A stretch of 64,000 nucleotides of DNA from Hyphomicrobiales bacterium (GCA_013911885.1 JACESI010000002.1:124001-188000), one strand, 5' to 3'; shown: positions 19,145 to 27,689, counted from the stretch's first letter. Numbers and translations are program-made. The notes: generated from the letters alone by a model not told the origin.

Positions 19145-19708
19145 CTAAACCTGCATGATTTCTTTTTCTTTTTCCGCGATCATCAGGTCGATTTTGGCGA
19201 TTGTCTCATCGGTCAGCTTCTGGATCTGGTCTGACGCCTTATGCGCCTCATCCTTACTGCAATCGCCATCCTTTTCCGCCTTCTTGACACTATCCATGCC
19301 ATCGCGGCGGACATGGCGTGCCGCAACCCGGCCCTGTTCGGCATATTGGCCGGCAATTTTGGCAAGTTCCTTGCGGCGCTGCTCGTTGAGTTCCGGCATC
19401 GGGATGCGCAGATTCTGACCGTCCATGATCGGATTGAGGCCAAGACTGGATTCGCGTATGGCACGATCCGTCGACTGAACCATGCTCTTGTCCCAGACTT
19501 GAACATGGATCATCCGCGGTTCGGGAACGGAGACCGAGGCAACCTGCGTGATCGGCATCTGGGCACCATAGGCATCAACCATGATCGAATCGAGGAGGCT
19601 CGCGGAGGCGCGGCCAGTTCTCAGACTTGCCAGTTCGCTTTTGAGCGACGTGAGCGCGCCCTCCATCCGGCGTTGCAGATCCTTGAAGTTTACAGGATTA
19701 TCGGTCAT
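19145..19708 (-). CDS. frr: Ribosome recycling factor
   Basis: RRF works with EF-G to split ribosomes after termination. The 187-residue all-helical and beta protein shows the family segments [48 protein letters not shown] and the C-terminal helix ending KEKEIMQV. Length matches the family. It lies 142 bases after pyrH in transcription order and 14 bases before uppS. Confidence 0.96.
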   Translation of the reverse strand: MTDNPVNFKDLQRRMEGALTSLKSELASLRTGRASASLLDSIMVDAYGAQMPITQVASVSVPEPRMIHVQVWDKSMVQSTDRAIRESSLGLNPIMDGQNLRIPMPELNEQRRKELAKIAGQYAEQGRVAARHVRRDGMDSVKKAEKDGDCSKDEAHKASDQIQKLTDETIAKIDLMIAEKEKEIMQV

Positions 19709-19808
19709 TTTTCACCACCTTCGCTGAACGCAATCGCTGCGTTCCTATTCTCATTTACAAATGGTTTGCCGCAAAAGCCTTAGCCGCGACATGTCATAAA
19801 GTTCGCAG

Positions 19809-19838
19809 GCATAACGTTCATGGGCACAACGTTCATGG
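19809..19838. repeat. 15-bp tandem duplication, two copies
   Basis: Two adjacent 15-base units, 19809-19823 and 19824-19838, match at 14 of 15 positions with core AACGTTCATGG. They lie in the pyrH-frr gap, 12 bases past the pyrH stop in transcription order. Confidence 0.7.
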
Positions 19839-19850
19839 CATGAAGCATCA

Positions 19851-20567
19851 TCAGCGCACAATAGTACAGCGCCCCCCGCCACTCGCAACCTCGAACAGGG
19901 CGCCCGGCGTTTTGATCGAGAATACCACGACGGGAATGGCACCCTGTTTCGCAAGATCTACCGCTGCGACATCCATGACTTCAAGTCCGCGTTCGATCAC
20001 TTCGGCGTGGGACAGGGTTTCAAACCGGAAGGCCGTTTTATCCTTTTTTGGATCAGCGGAATAAATACCATCAACATTGGTGCCCTTGAAAAGGGCATCG
20101 CAGGATAATTCAAGCGCCCGCAAGGCCGCGCCCGTGTCTGTCGTGAAATAAGGCGCGCCGGTTCCTGCCGCGAAGAGAAGCACGGTGCCCTGGTCCATCG
20201 CGATTTCGGCTTCGCGCTGGGTGAAGCTGTCGCAAATCTCGGGCATTGCAATCGCCGACATGATGCGCGCATCAAGACCGGCCTGTGTGAGCCCGTCTTG
20301 CAGCGCGATGCAGTTCATCACCGTTGCGAGCATGCCCATATGATGAGCGGCCACCCGGTTTCCATCTGAAATCTGAACCTGCGCTCCGCGGAAGATGTTA
20401 CCGCCGCCAACCACGATAGCCACTTCAATACCGAGCGAGATCACCGCAGCGACTTCTTCCGAAATCCGGTCGATGACCGCCCGGTCGATCCCAAAACCCT
20501 GGTCGCCCATCAAGGCCTCGCCTGAAACCTTGAGAAGAATGCGATGAAAGGGAAGTGTATCGTCCAT
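19851..20567 (-). CDS. pyrH: Uridylate kinase
   Basis: PyrH phosphorylates UMP to UDP and is the hexameric bacterial UMP kinase of the amino-acid kinase fold. The start at 20567 (MDDTLPFHRILLKVSGEAL) is chosen because the family begins just before the ILLKVSGEAL strand. A longer in-frame reading would pass through a region with an 11-bp tandem repeat and has no family match. The motifs VVGGGNIFRG, GTGAPYFTTDT and GTNVDGIYSADPKKD are present. Length is 238 residues, normal. It is followed by frr, and is separated from the upstream rpsB-tsf unit by a terminator. Confidence 0.95.
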   Translation of the reverse strand: MDDTLPFHRILLKVSGEALMGDQGFGIDRAVIDRISEEVAAVISLGIEVAIVVGGGNIFRGAQVQISDGNRVAAHHMGMLATVMNCIALQDGLTQAGLDARIMSAIAMPEICDSFTQREAEIAMDQGTVLLFAAGTGAPYFTTDTGAALRALELSCDALFKGTNVDGIYSADPKKDKTAFRFETLSHAEVIERGLEVMDVAAVDLAKQGAIPVVVFSIKTPGALFEVASGGGRCTIVR

Positions 20568-20597
20568 TTTCAAAAAATCCGTCGTCCGTCTTCCCCA

Positions 20598-20630
20598 GCC
20601 ATAAGGGAGCCATAAGGGCGCCATAAGGGC
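20598..20630. repeat. 11-bp tandem repeat, three copies
   Basis: GCCATAAGGGA followed by two copies of GCCATAAGGGC (20598-20608, 20609-20619, 20620-20630). They lie in the 5' leader of pyrH, 31 bases before its start. The unit length is not a multiple of three, and no coding role is seen. Confidence 0.85.
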
Positions 20631-20744
20631 GTTCTGGCTTGAGGCCTCGTTCCGCATACACGATGGTCGCGGCGAAGGAAACAGCATCGCGCGGAAACAG
20701 GCAACGATCCCTCGTTTTTTAACCCTCATGCCGAGGTCGGCATT

Positions 20745-20776
20745 AAAAAACCCCGCCAGCCGGGTGGCTGACGGGG
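20745..20776 (-). terminator. Rho-independent terminator of the rpsB-tsf operon
   Basis: Read on the minus strand, CCCCGTCAGCC, a four-base loop and GGCTGGCGGGG form an 11-bp stem with one internal mismatch, directly followed by six T. It lies 56 bases past the tsf stop and separates rpsB-tsf from pyrH. Confidence 0.9.
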
Positions 20777-20831
20777 TATCTGGAATGTAAGGGACAAAAT
20801 TCTTTAGAAGAGGCCTATAGGATCGAAAAGG

Positions 20832-21755
20832 TTAGTGACCGGTCATCGCAGCCACTTCAGCCGCGAAATCCGTTACTTCCTTTTCAATGCCTTCGCCGAG
20901 GACAAAACGCTCAAATGCCACAACCTTGACGGGCGCGCCGATTTCTTTGGCAAGGTTTTCGACCGCTTTCTCGACGGTGTTCTCGCCATCGATCACGAAT
21001 GTTTGCGACAAAAGAACGACTTCCTCATAATATTTGCGGATCCGGCCCTCGACCATTTTTGCACTGATCTCCGCTGGTTTTCCGGAACCTTTGGCCTGCT
21101 CCGTGTAGACAGCGCGCTCACGCTCGACAATTTCAGCGTCCAGTTCGCTCGCGCTCACGGCGAGCGGATTGACCGCTGCAATGTGCATCGCGACCTGGCG
21201 GCCAAAGGCGTTCAGCCGGTCGGCATCGCCGGTCGATTCGAGCGCGACCAGAACACCAATCTTGCCGATACCCTCGCCAATGGCGTTGTGAATATAAGAC
21301 GCGACGACACCGGTTGCGACCGACAGAACAGCGGCGCGGCGCAGCGCCATGTTCTCGCCGATCTTTGCAATCGATTCGGTGATCTCCTCGGCCACGGTGC
21401 GGCCGGACCCGGGATAGCTGGCGTTCGCAATCGATCCGACGTCACCGTTCACAGAGAGTGCGACCTCAGCGACATTGCGGACAAGGTTCTGGAACGCATC
21501 GTTGCGGGCAACGAAATCCGTTTCGGAATTAAGTTCGATCACCGCGGCCCTGTTTCCCTCGGACGCAACGCCGACGAGACCTTCTGCGGCCACGCGATCT
21601 GCTTTCTTGGCGGCTTTGGAAAGACCTTTGGCACGCAGCCAGTCGACCGCCGCCTCTATGTCACCGTCAGTCTCGGACAAGGCCTTCTTACAATCCATCA
21701 TGCCCACGCCGGTCATCTCGCGGAGTTCTTTTACCATGGAAGCGGAAATTGCCAT
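20832..21755 (-). CDS. tsf: Translation elongation factor Ts
   Basis: EF-Ts recycles EF-Tu by GDP exchange. The N-terminal UBA-like domain reads [19 protein letters not shown], with [16 protein letters not shown] following. The core then shows [11 protein letters not shown], the classic motif contacting EF-Tu. Length is 307 residues, normal. The start MAISASM follows a Shine-Dalgarno of the GAGGAAA type. It lies 86 bases after rpsB in the usual rpsB-tsf pair and ends before a strong terminator. Confidence 0.96.
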   Translation of the reverse strand: MAISASMVKELREMTGVGMMDCKKALSETDGDIEAAVDWLRAKGLSKAAKKADRVAAEGLVGVASEGNRAAVIELNSETDFVARNDAFQNLVRNVAEVALSVNGDVGSIANASYPGSGRTVAEEITESIAKIGENMALRRAAVLSVATGVVASYIHNAIGEGIGKIGVLVALESTGDADRLNAFGRQVAMHIAAVNPLAVSASELDAEIVERERAVYTEQAKGSGKPAEISAKMVEGRIRKYYEEVVLLSQTFVIDGENTVEKAVENLAKEIGAPVKVVAFERFVLGEGIEKEVTDFAAEVAAMTGH

Positions 21756-21841
21756 TTTTTCCTCTTTAGATTTTGGCGCAGGTCAGCGCCGGGATATTTG
21801 GGCGCAACTGAGCGCCGGGTCAGGTTTTTCAGCAGAAAAAA

Positions 21842-22873
21842 TCAGCCGCGGGCGAGCTCTTCGGCCTGCCCGAGCCAGTTATCACGCTGGATACGGCCTT
21901 TGAATGACAATGCATCGTCAATCTGGGCGATTTCTTCGTCGCTGAAGGCCGCGATCTGGTCAAACCTGATGACGCCGAGCGCGTTCAGTTTCTTTTCGAG
22001 AACAGGACCGATACCGGAGATTTTCTTGAGATCGTCGGCTTCGCCGTCCGGCTGCGTGAAGAGCGCAACGAGCTCCTGCTCATCTTCCTGCTCGCCACCA
22101 TCGGCAACAGCGCTTTCTGCTTCCTGCAAGACAGGTTCCATCACCGTCTCGGATGCACCAATATCGACACCGGAAGAGCCCTGAGCGCGGGCAATGCCGT
22201 CAATCGAGGCGCGGGCGATGAGATCGCAGTAAAGCGAAATTGCGCGGCCGGCATCGTCATTGCCGGGAACGGGGTAGTCAACGCCATCAGGTGAGGAGTT
22301 TGAATCGATGATCGCAATCACCGGAATGCCGAGGCGCTGCGCCTCGAGAATGGCAATCGCTTCCTTGTTCGTGTCGATCACGAAAAGCATGTCCGGCAGA
22401 CCGCCCATATCCTTGATACCGCCAAGCGAGCGCTCAAGTTTCTCCAGTTCGCGGGTGAGCGTCAGACGCTCTTTCTTGGTGAAGGCAAGCGCTTTTTCGC
22501 CCGCAAACATTTCCTCAAGTTCGCGCAGACGTTTGATCGAGTTTGAAATTGTCGACCAGTTGGTCAGCGTTCCGCCGAGCCAGCGGGCATTGACATAATA
22601 TTGCGCGCATCCCTTGGCGGACGTTGCGATAATTTCCGATGCCTGGCGCTTGGTTCCGACAAAAAGAATGCGGCCGCCCTTGGCCACCGCGTCACTGACC
22701 GCCTTGAGGGCCTGATGCAGAAGCGGCACGGTCTGGGACAGATCAATGATGTGAATATTGTTGCGGGCGCCAAAGAGATATTTCTCGACGCGCGGGTTCC
22801 AACGATGGGTCTGGTGACCAAAGTGAACACCTGCTTCGAGAAGTTGACGCATAGAAAATTCTGGCAGAGCCAT
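21842..22873 (-). CDS. rpsB: 30S ribosomal protein S2 with C-terminal helix-hairpin-helix-like extension
   Basis: S2 binds the head-body junction of the small subunit. The start at 22873 ([19 protein letters not shown]) has AAGGAG upstream; a longer in-frame reading adds 11 residues with no support. The S2 core covers about 1-225 ([41 protein letters not shown]). An acidic linker (about 226-279) and a compact domain (280-343) follow, starting [17 protein letters not shown]. Total length is 343 against 241 in E. coli. The extra domain is clearly related to the tail of NuoE in this window. Such extensions are known in Rhizobiales S2; their role is not known to me. Confidence 0.96.
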   Translation of the reverse strand: MALPEFSMRQLLEAGVHFGHQTHRWNPRVEKYLFGARNNIHIIDLSQTVPLLHQALKAVSDAVAKGGRILFVGTKRQASEIIATSAKGCAQYYVNARWLGGTLTNWSTISNSIKRLRELEEMFAGEKALAFTKKERLTLTRELEKLERSLGGIKDMGGLPDMLFVIDTNKEAIAILEAQRLGIPVIAIIDSNSSPDGVDYPVPGNDDAGRAISLYCDLIARASIDGIARAQGSSGVDIGASETVMEPVLQEAESAVADGGEQEDEQELVALFTQPDGEADDLKKISGIGPVLEKKLNALGVIRFDQIAAFSDEEIAQIDDALSFKGRIQRDNWLGQAEELARG

Positions 22874-23066
22874 GGCTCCGTTCTCCTTTTTCGGTTTTTC
22901 CTCCACGGGCCTCTGGGTTCACCGAATGGAACCACGCGTTTTGCGCAGTGCCCGGCCCGTGTGTGTGATGCGCCGGGTGGTACAGCGGTTACAGTGGATT
23001 TGCAAGCAAAAACCGCCCCGCTGAAACCGGTTCTGAAACGGATTGGCATCAAGCCGCCAGACGGAT
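22874..23066 (-). promoter_or_regulatory. rpsB 5' leader with stem-loops
   Basis: The 190-base region upstream of rpsB can form a stem CCCGGC/GCCGGG (22951-22956 with 22972-22977) and a hairpin GGTTC/GAACC (22916-22920 with 22929-22933) close to the start. Structured leaders are typical where S2 represses its own operon, but I cannot align this one to a known motif. No convincing promoter was picked. Confidence 0.35.
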
Positions 23067-23122
23067 CGTGAGACGGGTCGTGAGACGGGTCGTGAGACGG
23101 GTCGTGAGACGGGTCGTGAGAC
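23067..23122. repeat. 12-bp tandem repeat, about 4.7 exact copies
   Basis: CGTGAGACGGGT occurs four times exactly (23067-23114) followed by CGTGAGAC. A diverged copy precedes it (23055-23066, 9 of 12 matching). It begins two bases past the dnaE stop, between dnaE and rpsB. Confidence 0.95.
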
Positions 23123-23124
23123 TT

Positions 23125-26100
23125 CTATTGCAGTTCGACATCGACCACGCCGGGAAGCGCTTTCAGCGCTCCGGCAAGCCGCGGCGACAGGACGTAGCGC
23201 TCGCTCAGGCGAATCTCGACCTCGCGCCCGGATTTTTCATCGACAACGAAGAAGCTCACCGTGCCGCCATTGCCATTCGGGCTTCTTGGCAATTGTTGAT
23301 AGAGGATGGAAATTGGCGCGGCCTCGCGAACAAAAACATTGAGCGTACCGCTAAAACTTGCCGCTGCGCGATCCAGTGTCTCAACCGACTGGATGCGAAC
23401 ATTGACCCCTTCGGGGCGATTTTCGGCGGCGACGATCAGGATCACAGAATTGCCCGGCTCAAGATAATCGCGATGCTGGGCAAGGGTTTCGCTGAAACAG
23501 ACGGCCTCATACTGCCCGCTCGAATCGGAAAGCCGCAGGACCGCCATCTTGTTGCCGGTCTTCGTGTTTCGTTCCTGACGGCTGATAATCGTTCCGGCGA
23601 TTTTTCCGACCGGCGCGCCGCGCCGCACATCCTCCTCAAAGCTGACCCAGGGCTTCACCTTCAGCTTACCGAGAAGGCTGGCATAGTCATCCAGCGGATG
23701 GGCACTCAGATAGAAGCCAACCGACGAAAGCTCGCGGGCGAGCTTTTCCTGCGTGTCAAAATCCGCAATTTCTCGCAGTCGGATCGGTTCGGGGCCGCTG
23801 ACGGCGGCAAACATGTCGTTCTGGCCGGTGGCGCGGTCCTCGTGGCGGCGCGCGGCAAGCGCCATGATCTGCTCCAGCGCATCGAGCACCTGTGCGCGGT
23901 TGCCGACAAGCGTATCGAAGGCGCCAGCAGAAATCAGGCTCTCCAAAGTGCGCTTGTTGAGGGATTTCGGATCGAGATTGCTCCCGAAATCCGCAAGATC
24001 GGCAAAACCGCCCTCTCGCCGTGCGGCCACAATGTCATGGACTGCCTGCGCCCCGACACCCTTGATCGCAGCAAGCGCATAGAAGATCGTATTCCCCTCC
24101 GTTTGAAACTCCACATGGGACTTGTTGATATTCGGAATTTCGACCGAGATATTAAGTCTTTCTGCTTCGCGCTTGAAATCGCTCAGTTTATCTGTATTTC
24201 CCATATCCAGCGTCATGGATGCTGCGAGGAATTCGACCGGATAATTGGCCTTGAGATAGGCGGTCTGGTAGGCAACGAGCGCATAGGCGGCGGCGTGGGA
24301 TTTGTTGAACCCGTAATTTGCGAATTTTGCGAGGAGATCAAAGATTTCGTTGGCCTTGGCCCGCGTCAGACCGCGCTCCTGCGCGCCATTCACAAAGCGC
24401 GCGCGCTGGGCTTCCATCTCTTCACGAATTTTCTTGCCCATGGCCCGGCGCAGCATATCCGCCTCGCCAAGGGAATAGCCCGCGAGCTCCTGAGCAATCT
24501 GCATCACCTGCTCCTGATAGATGATGACGCCCTGGGTCTCGGTGAGGTATTTCTCGATTTTCGGATGGATATAGTCCGGCTTTTCACGACCGTGTTTGCG
24601 GTCGTTGTAGATCGGGATATTGTCCATCGGTCCCGGACGGTAAAGCGCCACGAGGGCAATGATATCCTCAAACTGGTCGGGCTGCATGCCGATCAGCGCC
24701 TTGCGCATGCCCTGACTTTCAAGCTGGAATACACCAACCGATTCACCGCGCGCAAGCATCGCATAGGTCGCCGCGTCATCAAGCGGCAGGGTGCCGAGAT
24801 CGATGGTGACACCGCGCCTCTCAAGGAGTTCCAGTGCTTTTTGCAGCACAGTCAGCGTTTTGAGCCCGAGAAAATCGAATTTGACAAGCCCGGCCTGCTC
24901 AACCCATTTCATGTTGAACTGGGTCACCGGCATATCGGAACGCGGATCGCGGTATAGGGGAACGAGTTTTTCAAGCGAGCGATCACCGATGACGATGCCG
25001 GCTGCGTGGGTTGACGCGTGGCGGTAAAGCCCCTCAAGCTTGAGCGATGTGGCGATCAGCCGATCGACGATCTCCTCCTTGCGGGCTTCCTGAAGCTTCG
25101 GCTCGCCTAAAACCGCATCAGCAAGCGAGACCGGATTGGCCGGATTGTTCGGCACCAGTTTGCAAAGCCTGTCGACCTGACCATAGGGCATTTGCAGCAC
25201 ACGCCCGACATCGCGCATCACAGCGCGCGCCTGCAATGTTCCAAAGGTGATGATCTGGGCGACATGATCGCGGCCATAGCGTTCCTGAACGTAGCGGATC
25301 ACTTCATCGCGCCGCTCCTGACAGAAATCGATGTCGAAATCCGGCATCGAAATACGCTCGGGGTTGAGGAAGCGTTCGAACAGCAGGGAAAAGCGCAAGG
25401 GGTCGAGATCGGTGATGGTGAGCGACCATGCGACGACGGAACCCGCCCCCGATCCCCTGCCCGGTCCAACCGGAATTTTCCGGGATTTTGCCCAACGGAT
25501 GAAGTCAGCAACGATCAGGAAATATCCGGGAAATTTCATGTTCTCGATGACATCGAGTTCGAATTCGAGCCGGTCGGTGTAATCCTTTTCGGTGCGGTCC
25601 GCAGCGCAACCCTGAACCGCGAGCCGCGCCTTCAGGCCCGCGCGCGCCTCCGTCCGCAGGACCGCCGCCTCCGCTCTGACGGCTTCGTCGCCCGAAAGAC
25701 CGTCAGCCGCGAATTGCGGCAGAATGGGGGCGCGCTTCTCGACCAGAACATGGCAGCGCCTGGCAATCTCGACCGTGTTCACAAGCGCCTCCGGCAGGTC
25801 CGCAAACATTTCGCACATGGCGCTCTGGCTCTTGAAATGGCAGGCGCTCGAAAGTCGGCGGCGATCATCCGCGTCAAGCACCGATCCTTCCGCGATGCAG
25901 ATAAGCGCGTCATGCGCTTCATAGTCGGCCTCGGTCGCGAAAAACGGCTCGTTGGTCGCAACAATTGGAATATCGAGATCATAGGCAATATCGAGAAGGG
26001 CCGGTTCGCGCATTGCCTCGTCAGCAAGATCAAGCCGCTGCAATTCGATATAGAAGCGGTCGCCGAAAAGCGCCTTCAGGAGACGCGCGCGCGCGCGCGC

Positions 26101-26589
26101 TTCGTCCGGACGATGGTCAAGGATCATCCGGTCGATCGGGCCGTCGCGCCCGCCGCTGAGGCAGATCAGCCCGGACTGGCGCTCTGTCAGGTGTTCAAGC
26201 GTGATATGGGCTTCCTGATCACTGCCAGTATCGAGAAAACTGCGCGAAACCAGCGCGACCAGATTGGCATAGCCCTCCTGATCCATGGCAATCAGCACCA
26301 GGGTGACAAGGCCATGCGCCTTGCTGTTGTTGCGCCGGAAATCGTCGGTTTGTACAGCACCCGCAAGCGCGAGCCTGATCTGGCATCCGATGAGGGGTTG
26401 AATGCCGCAAGAGGCAGCCTTGTCGGAAAATTCGAGCGCTCCAAAAAGATTGCCGCTATCGGTGAGGCCGAGGGCGGGTTGGGCATCAGCCTTTGCGAGA
26501 TCGAGGATTTTCCCGATCTTCATGCCGCCTTCGAGCAGTGAATAGGCCGAATGGCAGCGCAGATGAATGAATTTGACGTCTGCTGTCAT
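23125..26589 (-). CDS. dnaE: DNA polymerase III subunit alpha
   Basis: DnaE is the replicative polymerase catalytic subunit. The start at 26589 (MTADVKFIHLRCHSAYSLLEG) places the PHP-domain motif HLRCHSAYS at residues 9-17 as in the family; eight further in-frame residues upstream lack support. The palm motif MPDFDIDF, the GPGRGSGAGSVV block, the YQEQVMQIAQ block and a C-terminal OB domain (VGKIAGTIISRQERNTKTGNK split across two strands) are visible. Length is 1154 residues, normal for DnaE1. The PHP region contains a 17-base alternating CG run (26084-26100). A 12-bp minisatellite abuts its stop, and a 9-bp repeat lies in its leader. Confidence 0.97.
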   Translation of the reverse strand: MTADVKFIHLRCHSAYSLLEGGMKIGKILDLAKADAQPALGLTDSGNLFGALEFSDKAASCGIQPLIGCQIRLALAGAVQTDDFRRNNSKAHGLVTLVLIAMDQEGYANLVALVSRSFLDTGSDQEAHITLEHLTERQSGLICLSGGRDGPIDRMILDHRPDEARARARLLKALFGDRFYIELQRLDLADEAMREPALLDIAYDLDIPIVATNEPFFATEADYEAHDALICIAEGSVLDADDRRRLSSACHFKSQSAMCEMFADLPEALVNTVEIARRCHVLVEKRAPILPQFAADGLSGDEAVRAEAAVLRTEARAGLKARLAVQGCAADRTEKDYTDRLEFELDVIENMKFPGYFLIVADFIRWAKSRKIPVGPGRGSGAGSVVAWSLTITDLDPLRFSLLFERFLNPERISMPDFDIDFCQERRDEVIRYVQERYGRDHVAQIITFGTLQARAVMRDVGRVLQMPYGQVDRLCKLVPNNPANPVSLADAVLGEPKLQEARKEEIVDRLIATSLKLEGLYRHASTHAAGIVIGDRSLEKLVPLYRDPRSDMPVTQFNMKWVEQAGLVKFDFLGLKTLTVLQKALELLERRGVTIDLGTLPLDDAATYAMLARGESVGVFQLESQGMRKALIGMQPDQFEDIIALVALYRPGPMDNIPIYNDRKHGREKPDYIHPKIEKYLTETQGVIIYQEQVMQIAQELAGYSLGEADMLRRAMGKKIREEMEAQRARFVNGAQERGLTRAKANEIFDLLAKFANYGFNKSHAAAYALVAYQTAYLKANYPVEFLAASMTLDMGNTDKLSDFKREAERLNISVEIPNINKSHVEFQTEGNTIFYALAAIKGVGAQAVHDIVAARREGGFADLADFGSNLDPKSLNKRTLESLISAGAFDTLVGNRAQVLDALEQIMALAARRHEDRATGQNDMFAAVSGPEPIRLREIADFDTQEKLARELSSVGFYLSAHPLDDYASLLGKLKVKPWVSFEEDVRRGAPVGKIAGTIISRQERNTKTGNKMAVLRLSDSSGQYEAVCFSETLAQHRDYLEPGNSVILIVAAENRPEGVNVRIQSVETLDRAAASFSGTLNVFVREAAPISILYQQLPRSPNGNGGTVSFFVVDEKSGREVEIRLSERYVLSPRLAGALKALPGVVDVELQ
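26084..26100. repeat. Alternating CG run inside dnaE
   Basis: Seventeen bases of strictly alternating C and G, coding for an Ala-Arg repeat (ARARAR) in the DnaE PHP region. Long CG dinucleotide runs are slippage-prone and can adopt Z-form DNA. Confidence 0.8.
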
Positions 26590-26611
26590 CAAAACCTCCC
26601 TTGCTCGCGGC

Positions 26612-26638
26612 ACGCCAAGAACGCCAAGAACGCCAGGA
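26612..26638. repeat. 9-bp tandem repeat, three copies, in the dnaE leader
   Basis: ACGCCAAGA twice and ACGCCAGGA once (26612-26620, 26621-26629, 26630-26638), starting 22 bases upstream of the dnaE start codon. Confidence 0.85.
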
Positions 26639-26753
26639 ACCTCAGAAACGCACAGGCTAGATTAGCCATATTCCCCGCCGCGCCCAAGCAACTTTGCGCT
26701 TGATCCTGCCTCATCCACGGAATTCAGAAGTGTATAGTTCGCCTTTCGTTCCC

Positions 26754-26852
26754 TCACGAGGAAAGCCGCGCCGCGATATCCGCCCAGAATGTGGCGGACA
26801 GGAAAAAGGTTGAAAGCGAAATCAGGGCAGCAATGTCGCGAATGATGGTCAT
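26754..26852 (-). CDS. 32-residue single-pass membrane peptide under an SOS box
   Basis: A small gene not described by any family I recognise. It has ATG at 26850-26852, AGGAG six bases upstream and TGA at 26754-26756. The peptide begins MTIIRDIAALISLS; residues about 8-25 are hydrophobic (with Phe-Phe-Leu and a Trp near the end), and the C-terminus ADIAARLSS is polar. So it looks like a bitopic inner-membrane micropeptide. A TTGACA-17-CATTAT promoter and a perfect LexA operator lie 30-60 bases upstream. It sits between lolD and dnaE, transcribed with them. By size, topology and control it resembles SidA, the 29-residue SOS-induced division inhibitor of Caulobacter, but I see no sequence evidence for homology. 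Confidence 0.6.
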   Translation of the reverse strand: MTIIRDIAALISLSTFFLSATFWADIAARLSS

Positions 26853-26880
26853 TTCGATCTCCTGTTATCTCAATGCATCC

Positions 26881-26909
26881 ATAATGTTCTTGTTTTGTTC
26901 TAATGTCAA
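26881..26909 (-). promoter_or_regulatory. Sigma-70-type promoter of the SOS micropeptide
   Basis: On the minus strand TTGACA (26904-26909, perfect) is followed by a 17-base spacer and CATTAT (26881-26886, four of six). The predicted start is about 26874, leaving a leader of about 20 bases with a strong ribosome binding site. It could also add transcription of dnaE. Confidence 0.65.
26886..26900. promoter_or_regulatory. LexA (SOS) operator
   Basis: GTTC (26886-26889), seven bases, GTTC (26897-26900): an exact match to the direct-repeat GTTC-N7-GTTC operator of alphaproteobacterial LexA. It fills the spacer and overlaps the -10 of the TTGACA promoter, the position expected for tight repression. 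Confidence 0.75.
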
Positions 26910-26937
26910 CAGGCCATTCCCGACGCAGCCATTGTGG

Positions 26938-26952
26938 TTAATCAAAAATTAA
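26938..26952. promoter_or_regulatory. Possible CtrA box (TTAA-N7-TTAA)
   Basis: TTAA at 26938-26941 and 26949-26952, seven bases apart, match the CtrA full-site form. It lies about 30 bases upstream of the -35 of the SOS promoter and overlaps the lolD stop. The stretch is A-rich, so a chance match is possible. Confidence 0.3.
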
Positions 26953-27689
26953 AAATCGATGATCCTGCCATTGCGCAATGTCACGCGGCGATCCATTTTG
27001 GCGGCAAGATCCATATTGTGGGTCGCGACCAGCGCGCCAAGCCCGCTTCCCCTCACAATTGCCATCAGCGCATCAAAAACATGGGCAGACGTCTGGGGAT
27101 CGAGATTGCCGGTCGGTTCATCGGCGAGGAGAACGCGGGGCGCGTTGATGACAGCGCGCGCGATTGCAACGCGCTGTTGTTCGCCGCCGGAAAGCTCAGC
27201 CGGGCGGTGTGTGCTGCGGTGATCGATCTTGAGATATTTCATCACCTGAAGCGCCCGCTCCCGCGCCTCCGCGGTGCGCATGCCGCGGATCATCTGCGGC
27301 AAGACGAGATTTTCAAGGGCATCGAATTCAGGCAGCAAATGGTGGAACTGGTAGACAAAGCCGATTTCAAGCCGGCGCAACAGCGTGCGCTGTTCGTCGT
27401 TCATTCTGGCGCAGGCTCTGCCGCCGATGAAGACTTCCCCGCCATCCGGCTTTTCGAGCAGGCCCGCAATCTGAAGCAATGTCGACTTCCCCGCTCCGGA
27501 AGGGGCAACAAGGGCGACCATCTCGCCGTTGCGGATCGTCAGATCCGCCCCTTCAAGCACCACGAGATCGCCGCCAAGTTGTTTGAACCGGCGCTCGATA
27601 CCGACAAGCGAAAGCGGCACATTCGGCGCTTCAGGCGGTCGCGTCGGCATTGCAGTGGGTGCCACAGGCGCCGGTGTCGGACTATTCAT
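26949..27689 (-). CDS. lolD: Lipoprotein-releasing ABC transporter ATPase LolD
   Basis: LolD powers release of outer-membrane lipoproteins from the inner membrane to the carrier LolA, with the LolC/E permease. The start at 27689 ([11 protein letters not shown]) overlaps the end of the permease gene by 8 bases; an upstream extension would run inside that gene. Walker A is APSGAGKST, the signature [14 protein letters not shown], and Walker [11 protein letters not shown], followed by the H-loop ATHN. The Q-loop region reads [13 protein letters not shown], typical of LolD. Length is 246 residues with a Pro-rich leader of about 25. It precedes the micropeptide and dnaE. Confidence 0.93.
   Translation of the reverse strand: MNSPTPAPVAPTAMPTRPPEAPNVPLSLVGIERRFKQLGGDLVVLEGADLTIRNGEMVALVAPSGAGKSTLLQIAGLLEKPDGGEVFIGGRACARMNDEQRTLLRRLEIGFVYQFHHLLPEFDALENLVLPQMIRGMRTAEARERALQVMKYLKIDHRSTHRPAELSGGEQQRVAIARAVINAPRVLLADEPTGNLDPQTSAHVFDALMAIVRGSGLGALVATHNMDLAAKMDRRVTLRNGRIIDF

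Noticed and set aside
20835..22184. 449-codon plus-strand frame
   Set aside because: Antisense to tsf and the end of rpsB; it crosses both gene borders and has no protein-like motifs.
23067..23122. CRISPR-like array
   Set aside because: The 12-bp units are contiguous with no spacers, so this is a tandem repeat. No cas genes are present.
23068..24957. 629-codon plus-strand open frame starting in the 12-bp repeat
   Set aside because: Antisense to dnaE. The N-terminal RRVVRRVVR-type run is only the translated minisatellite.
25192..26541. 449-codon plus-strand frame
   Set aside because: Antisense shadow of the dnaE N-terminal half.
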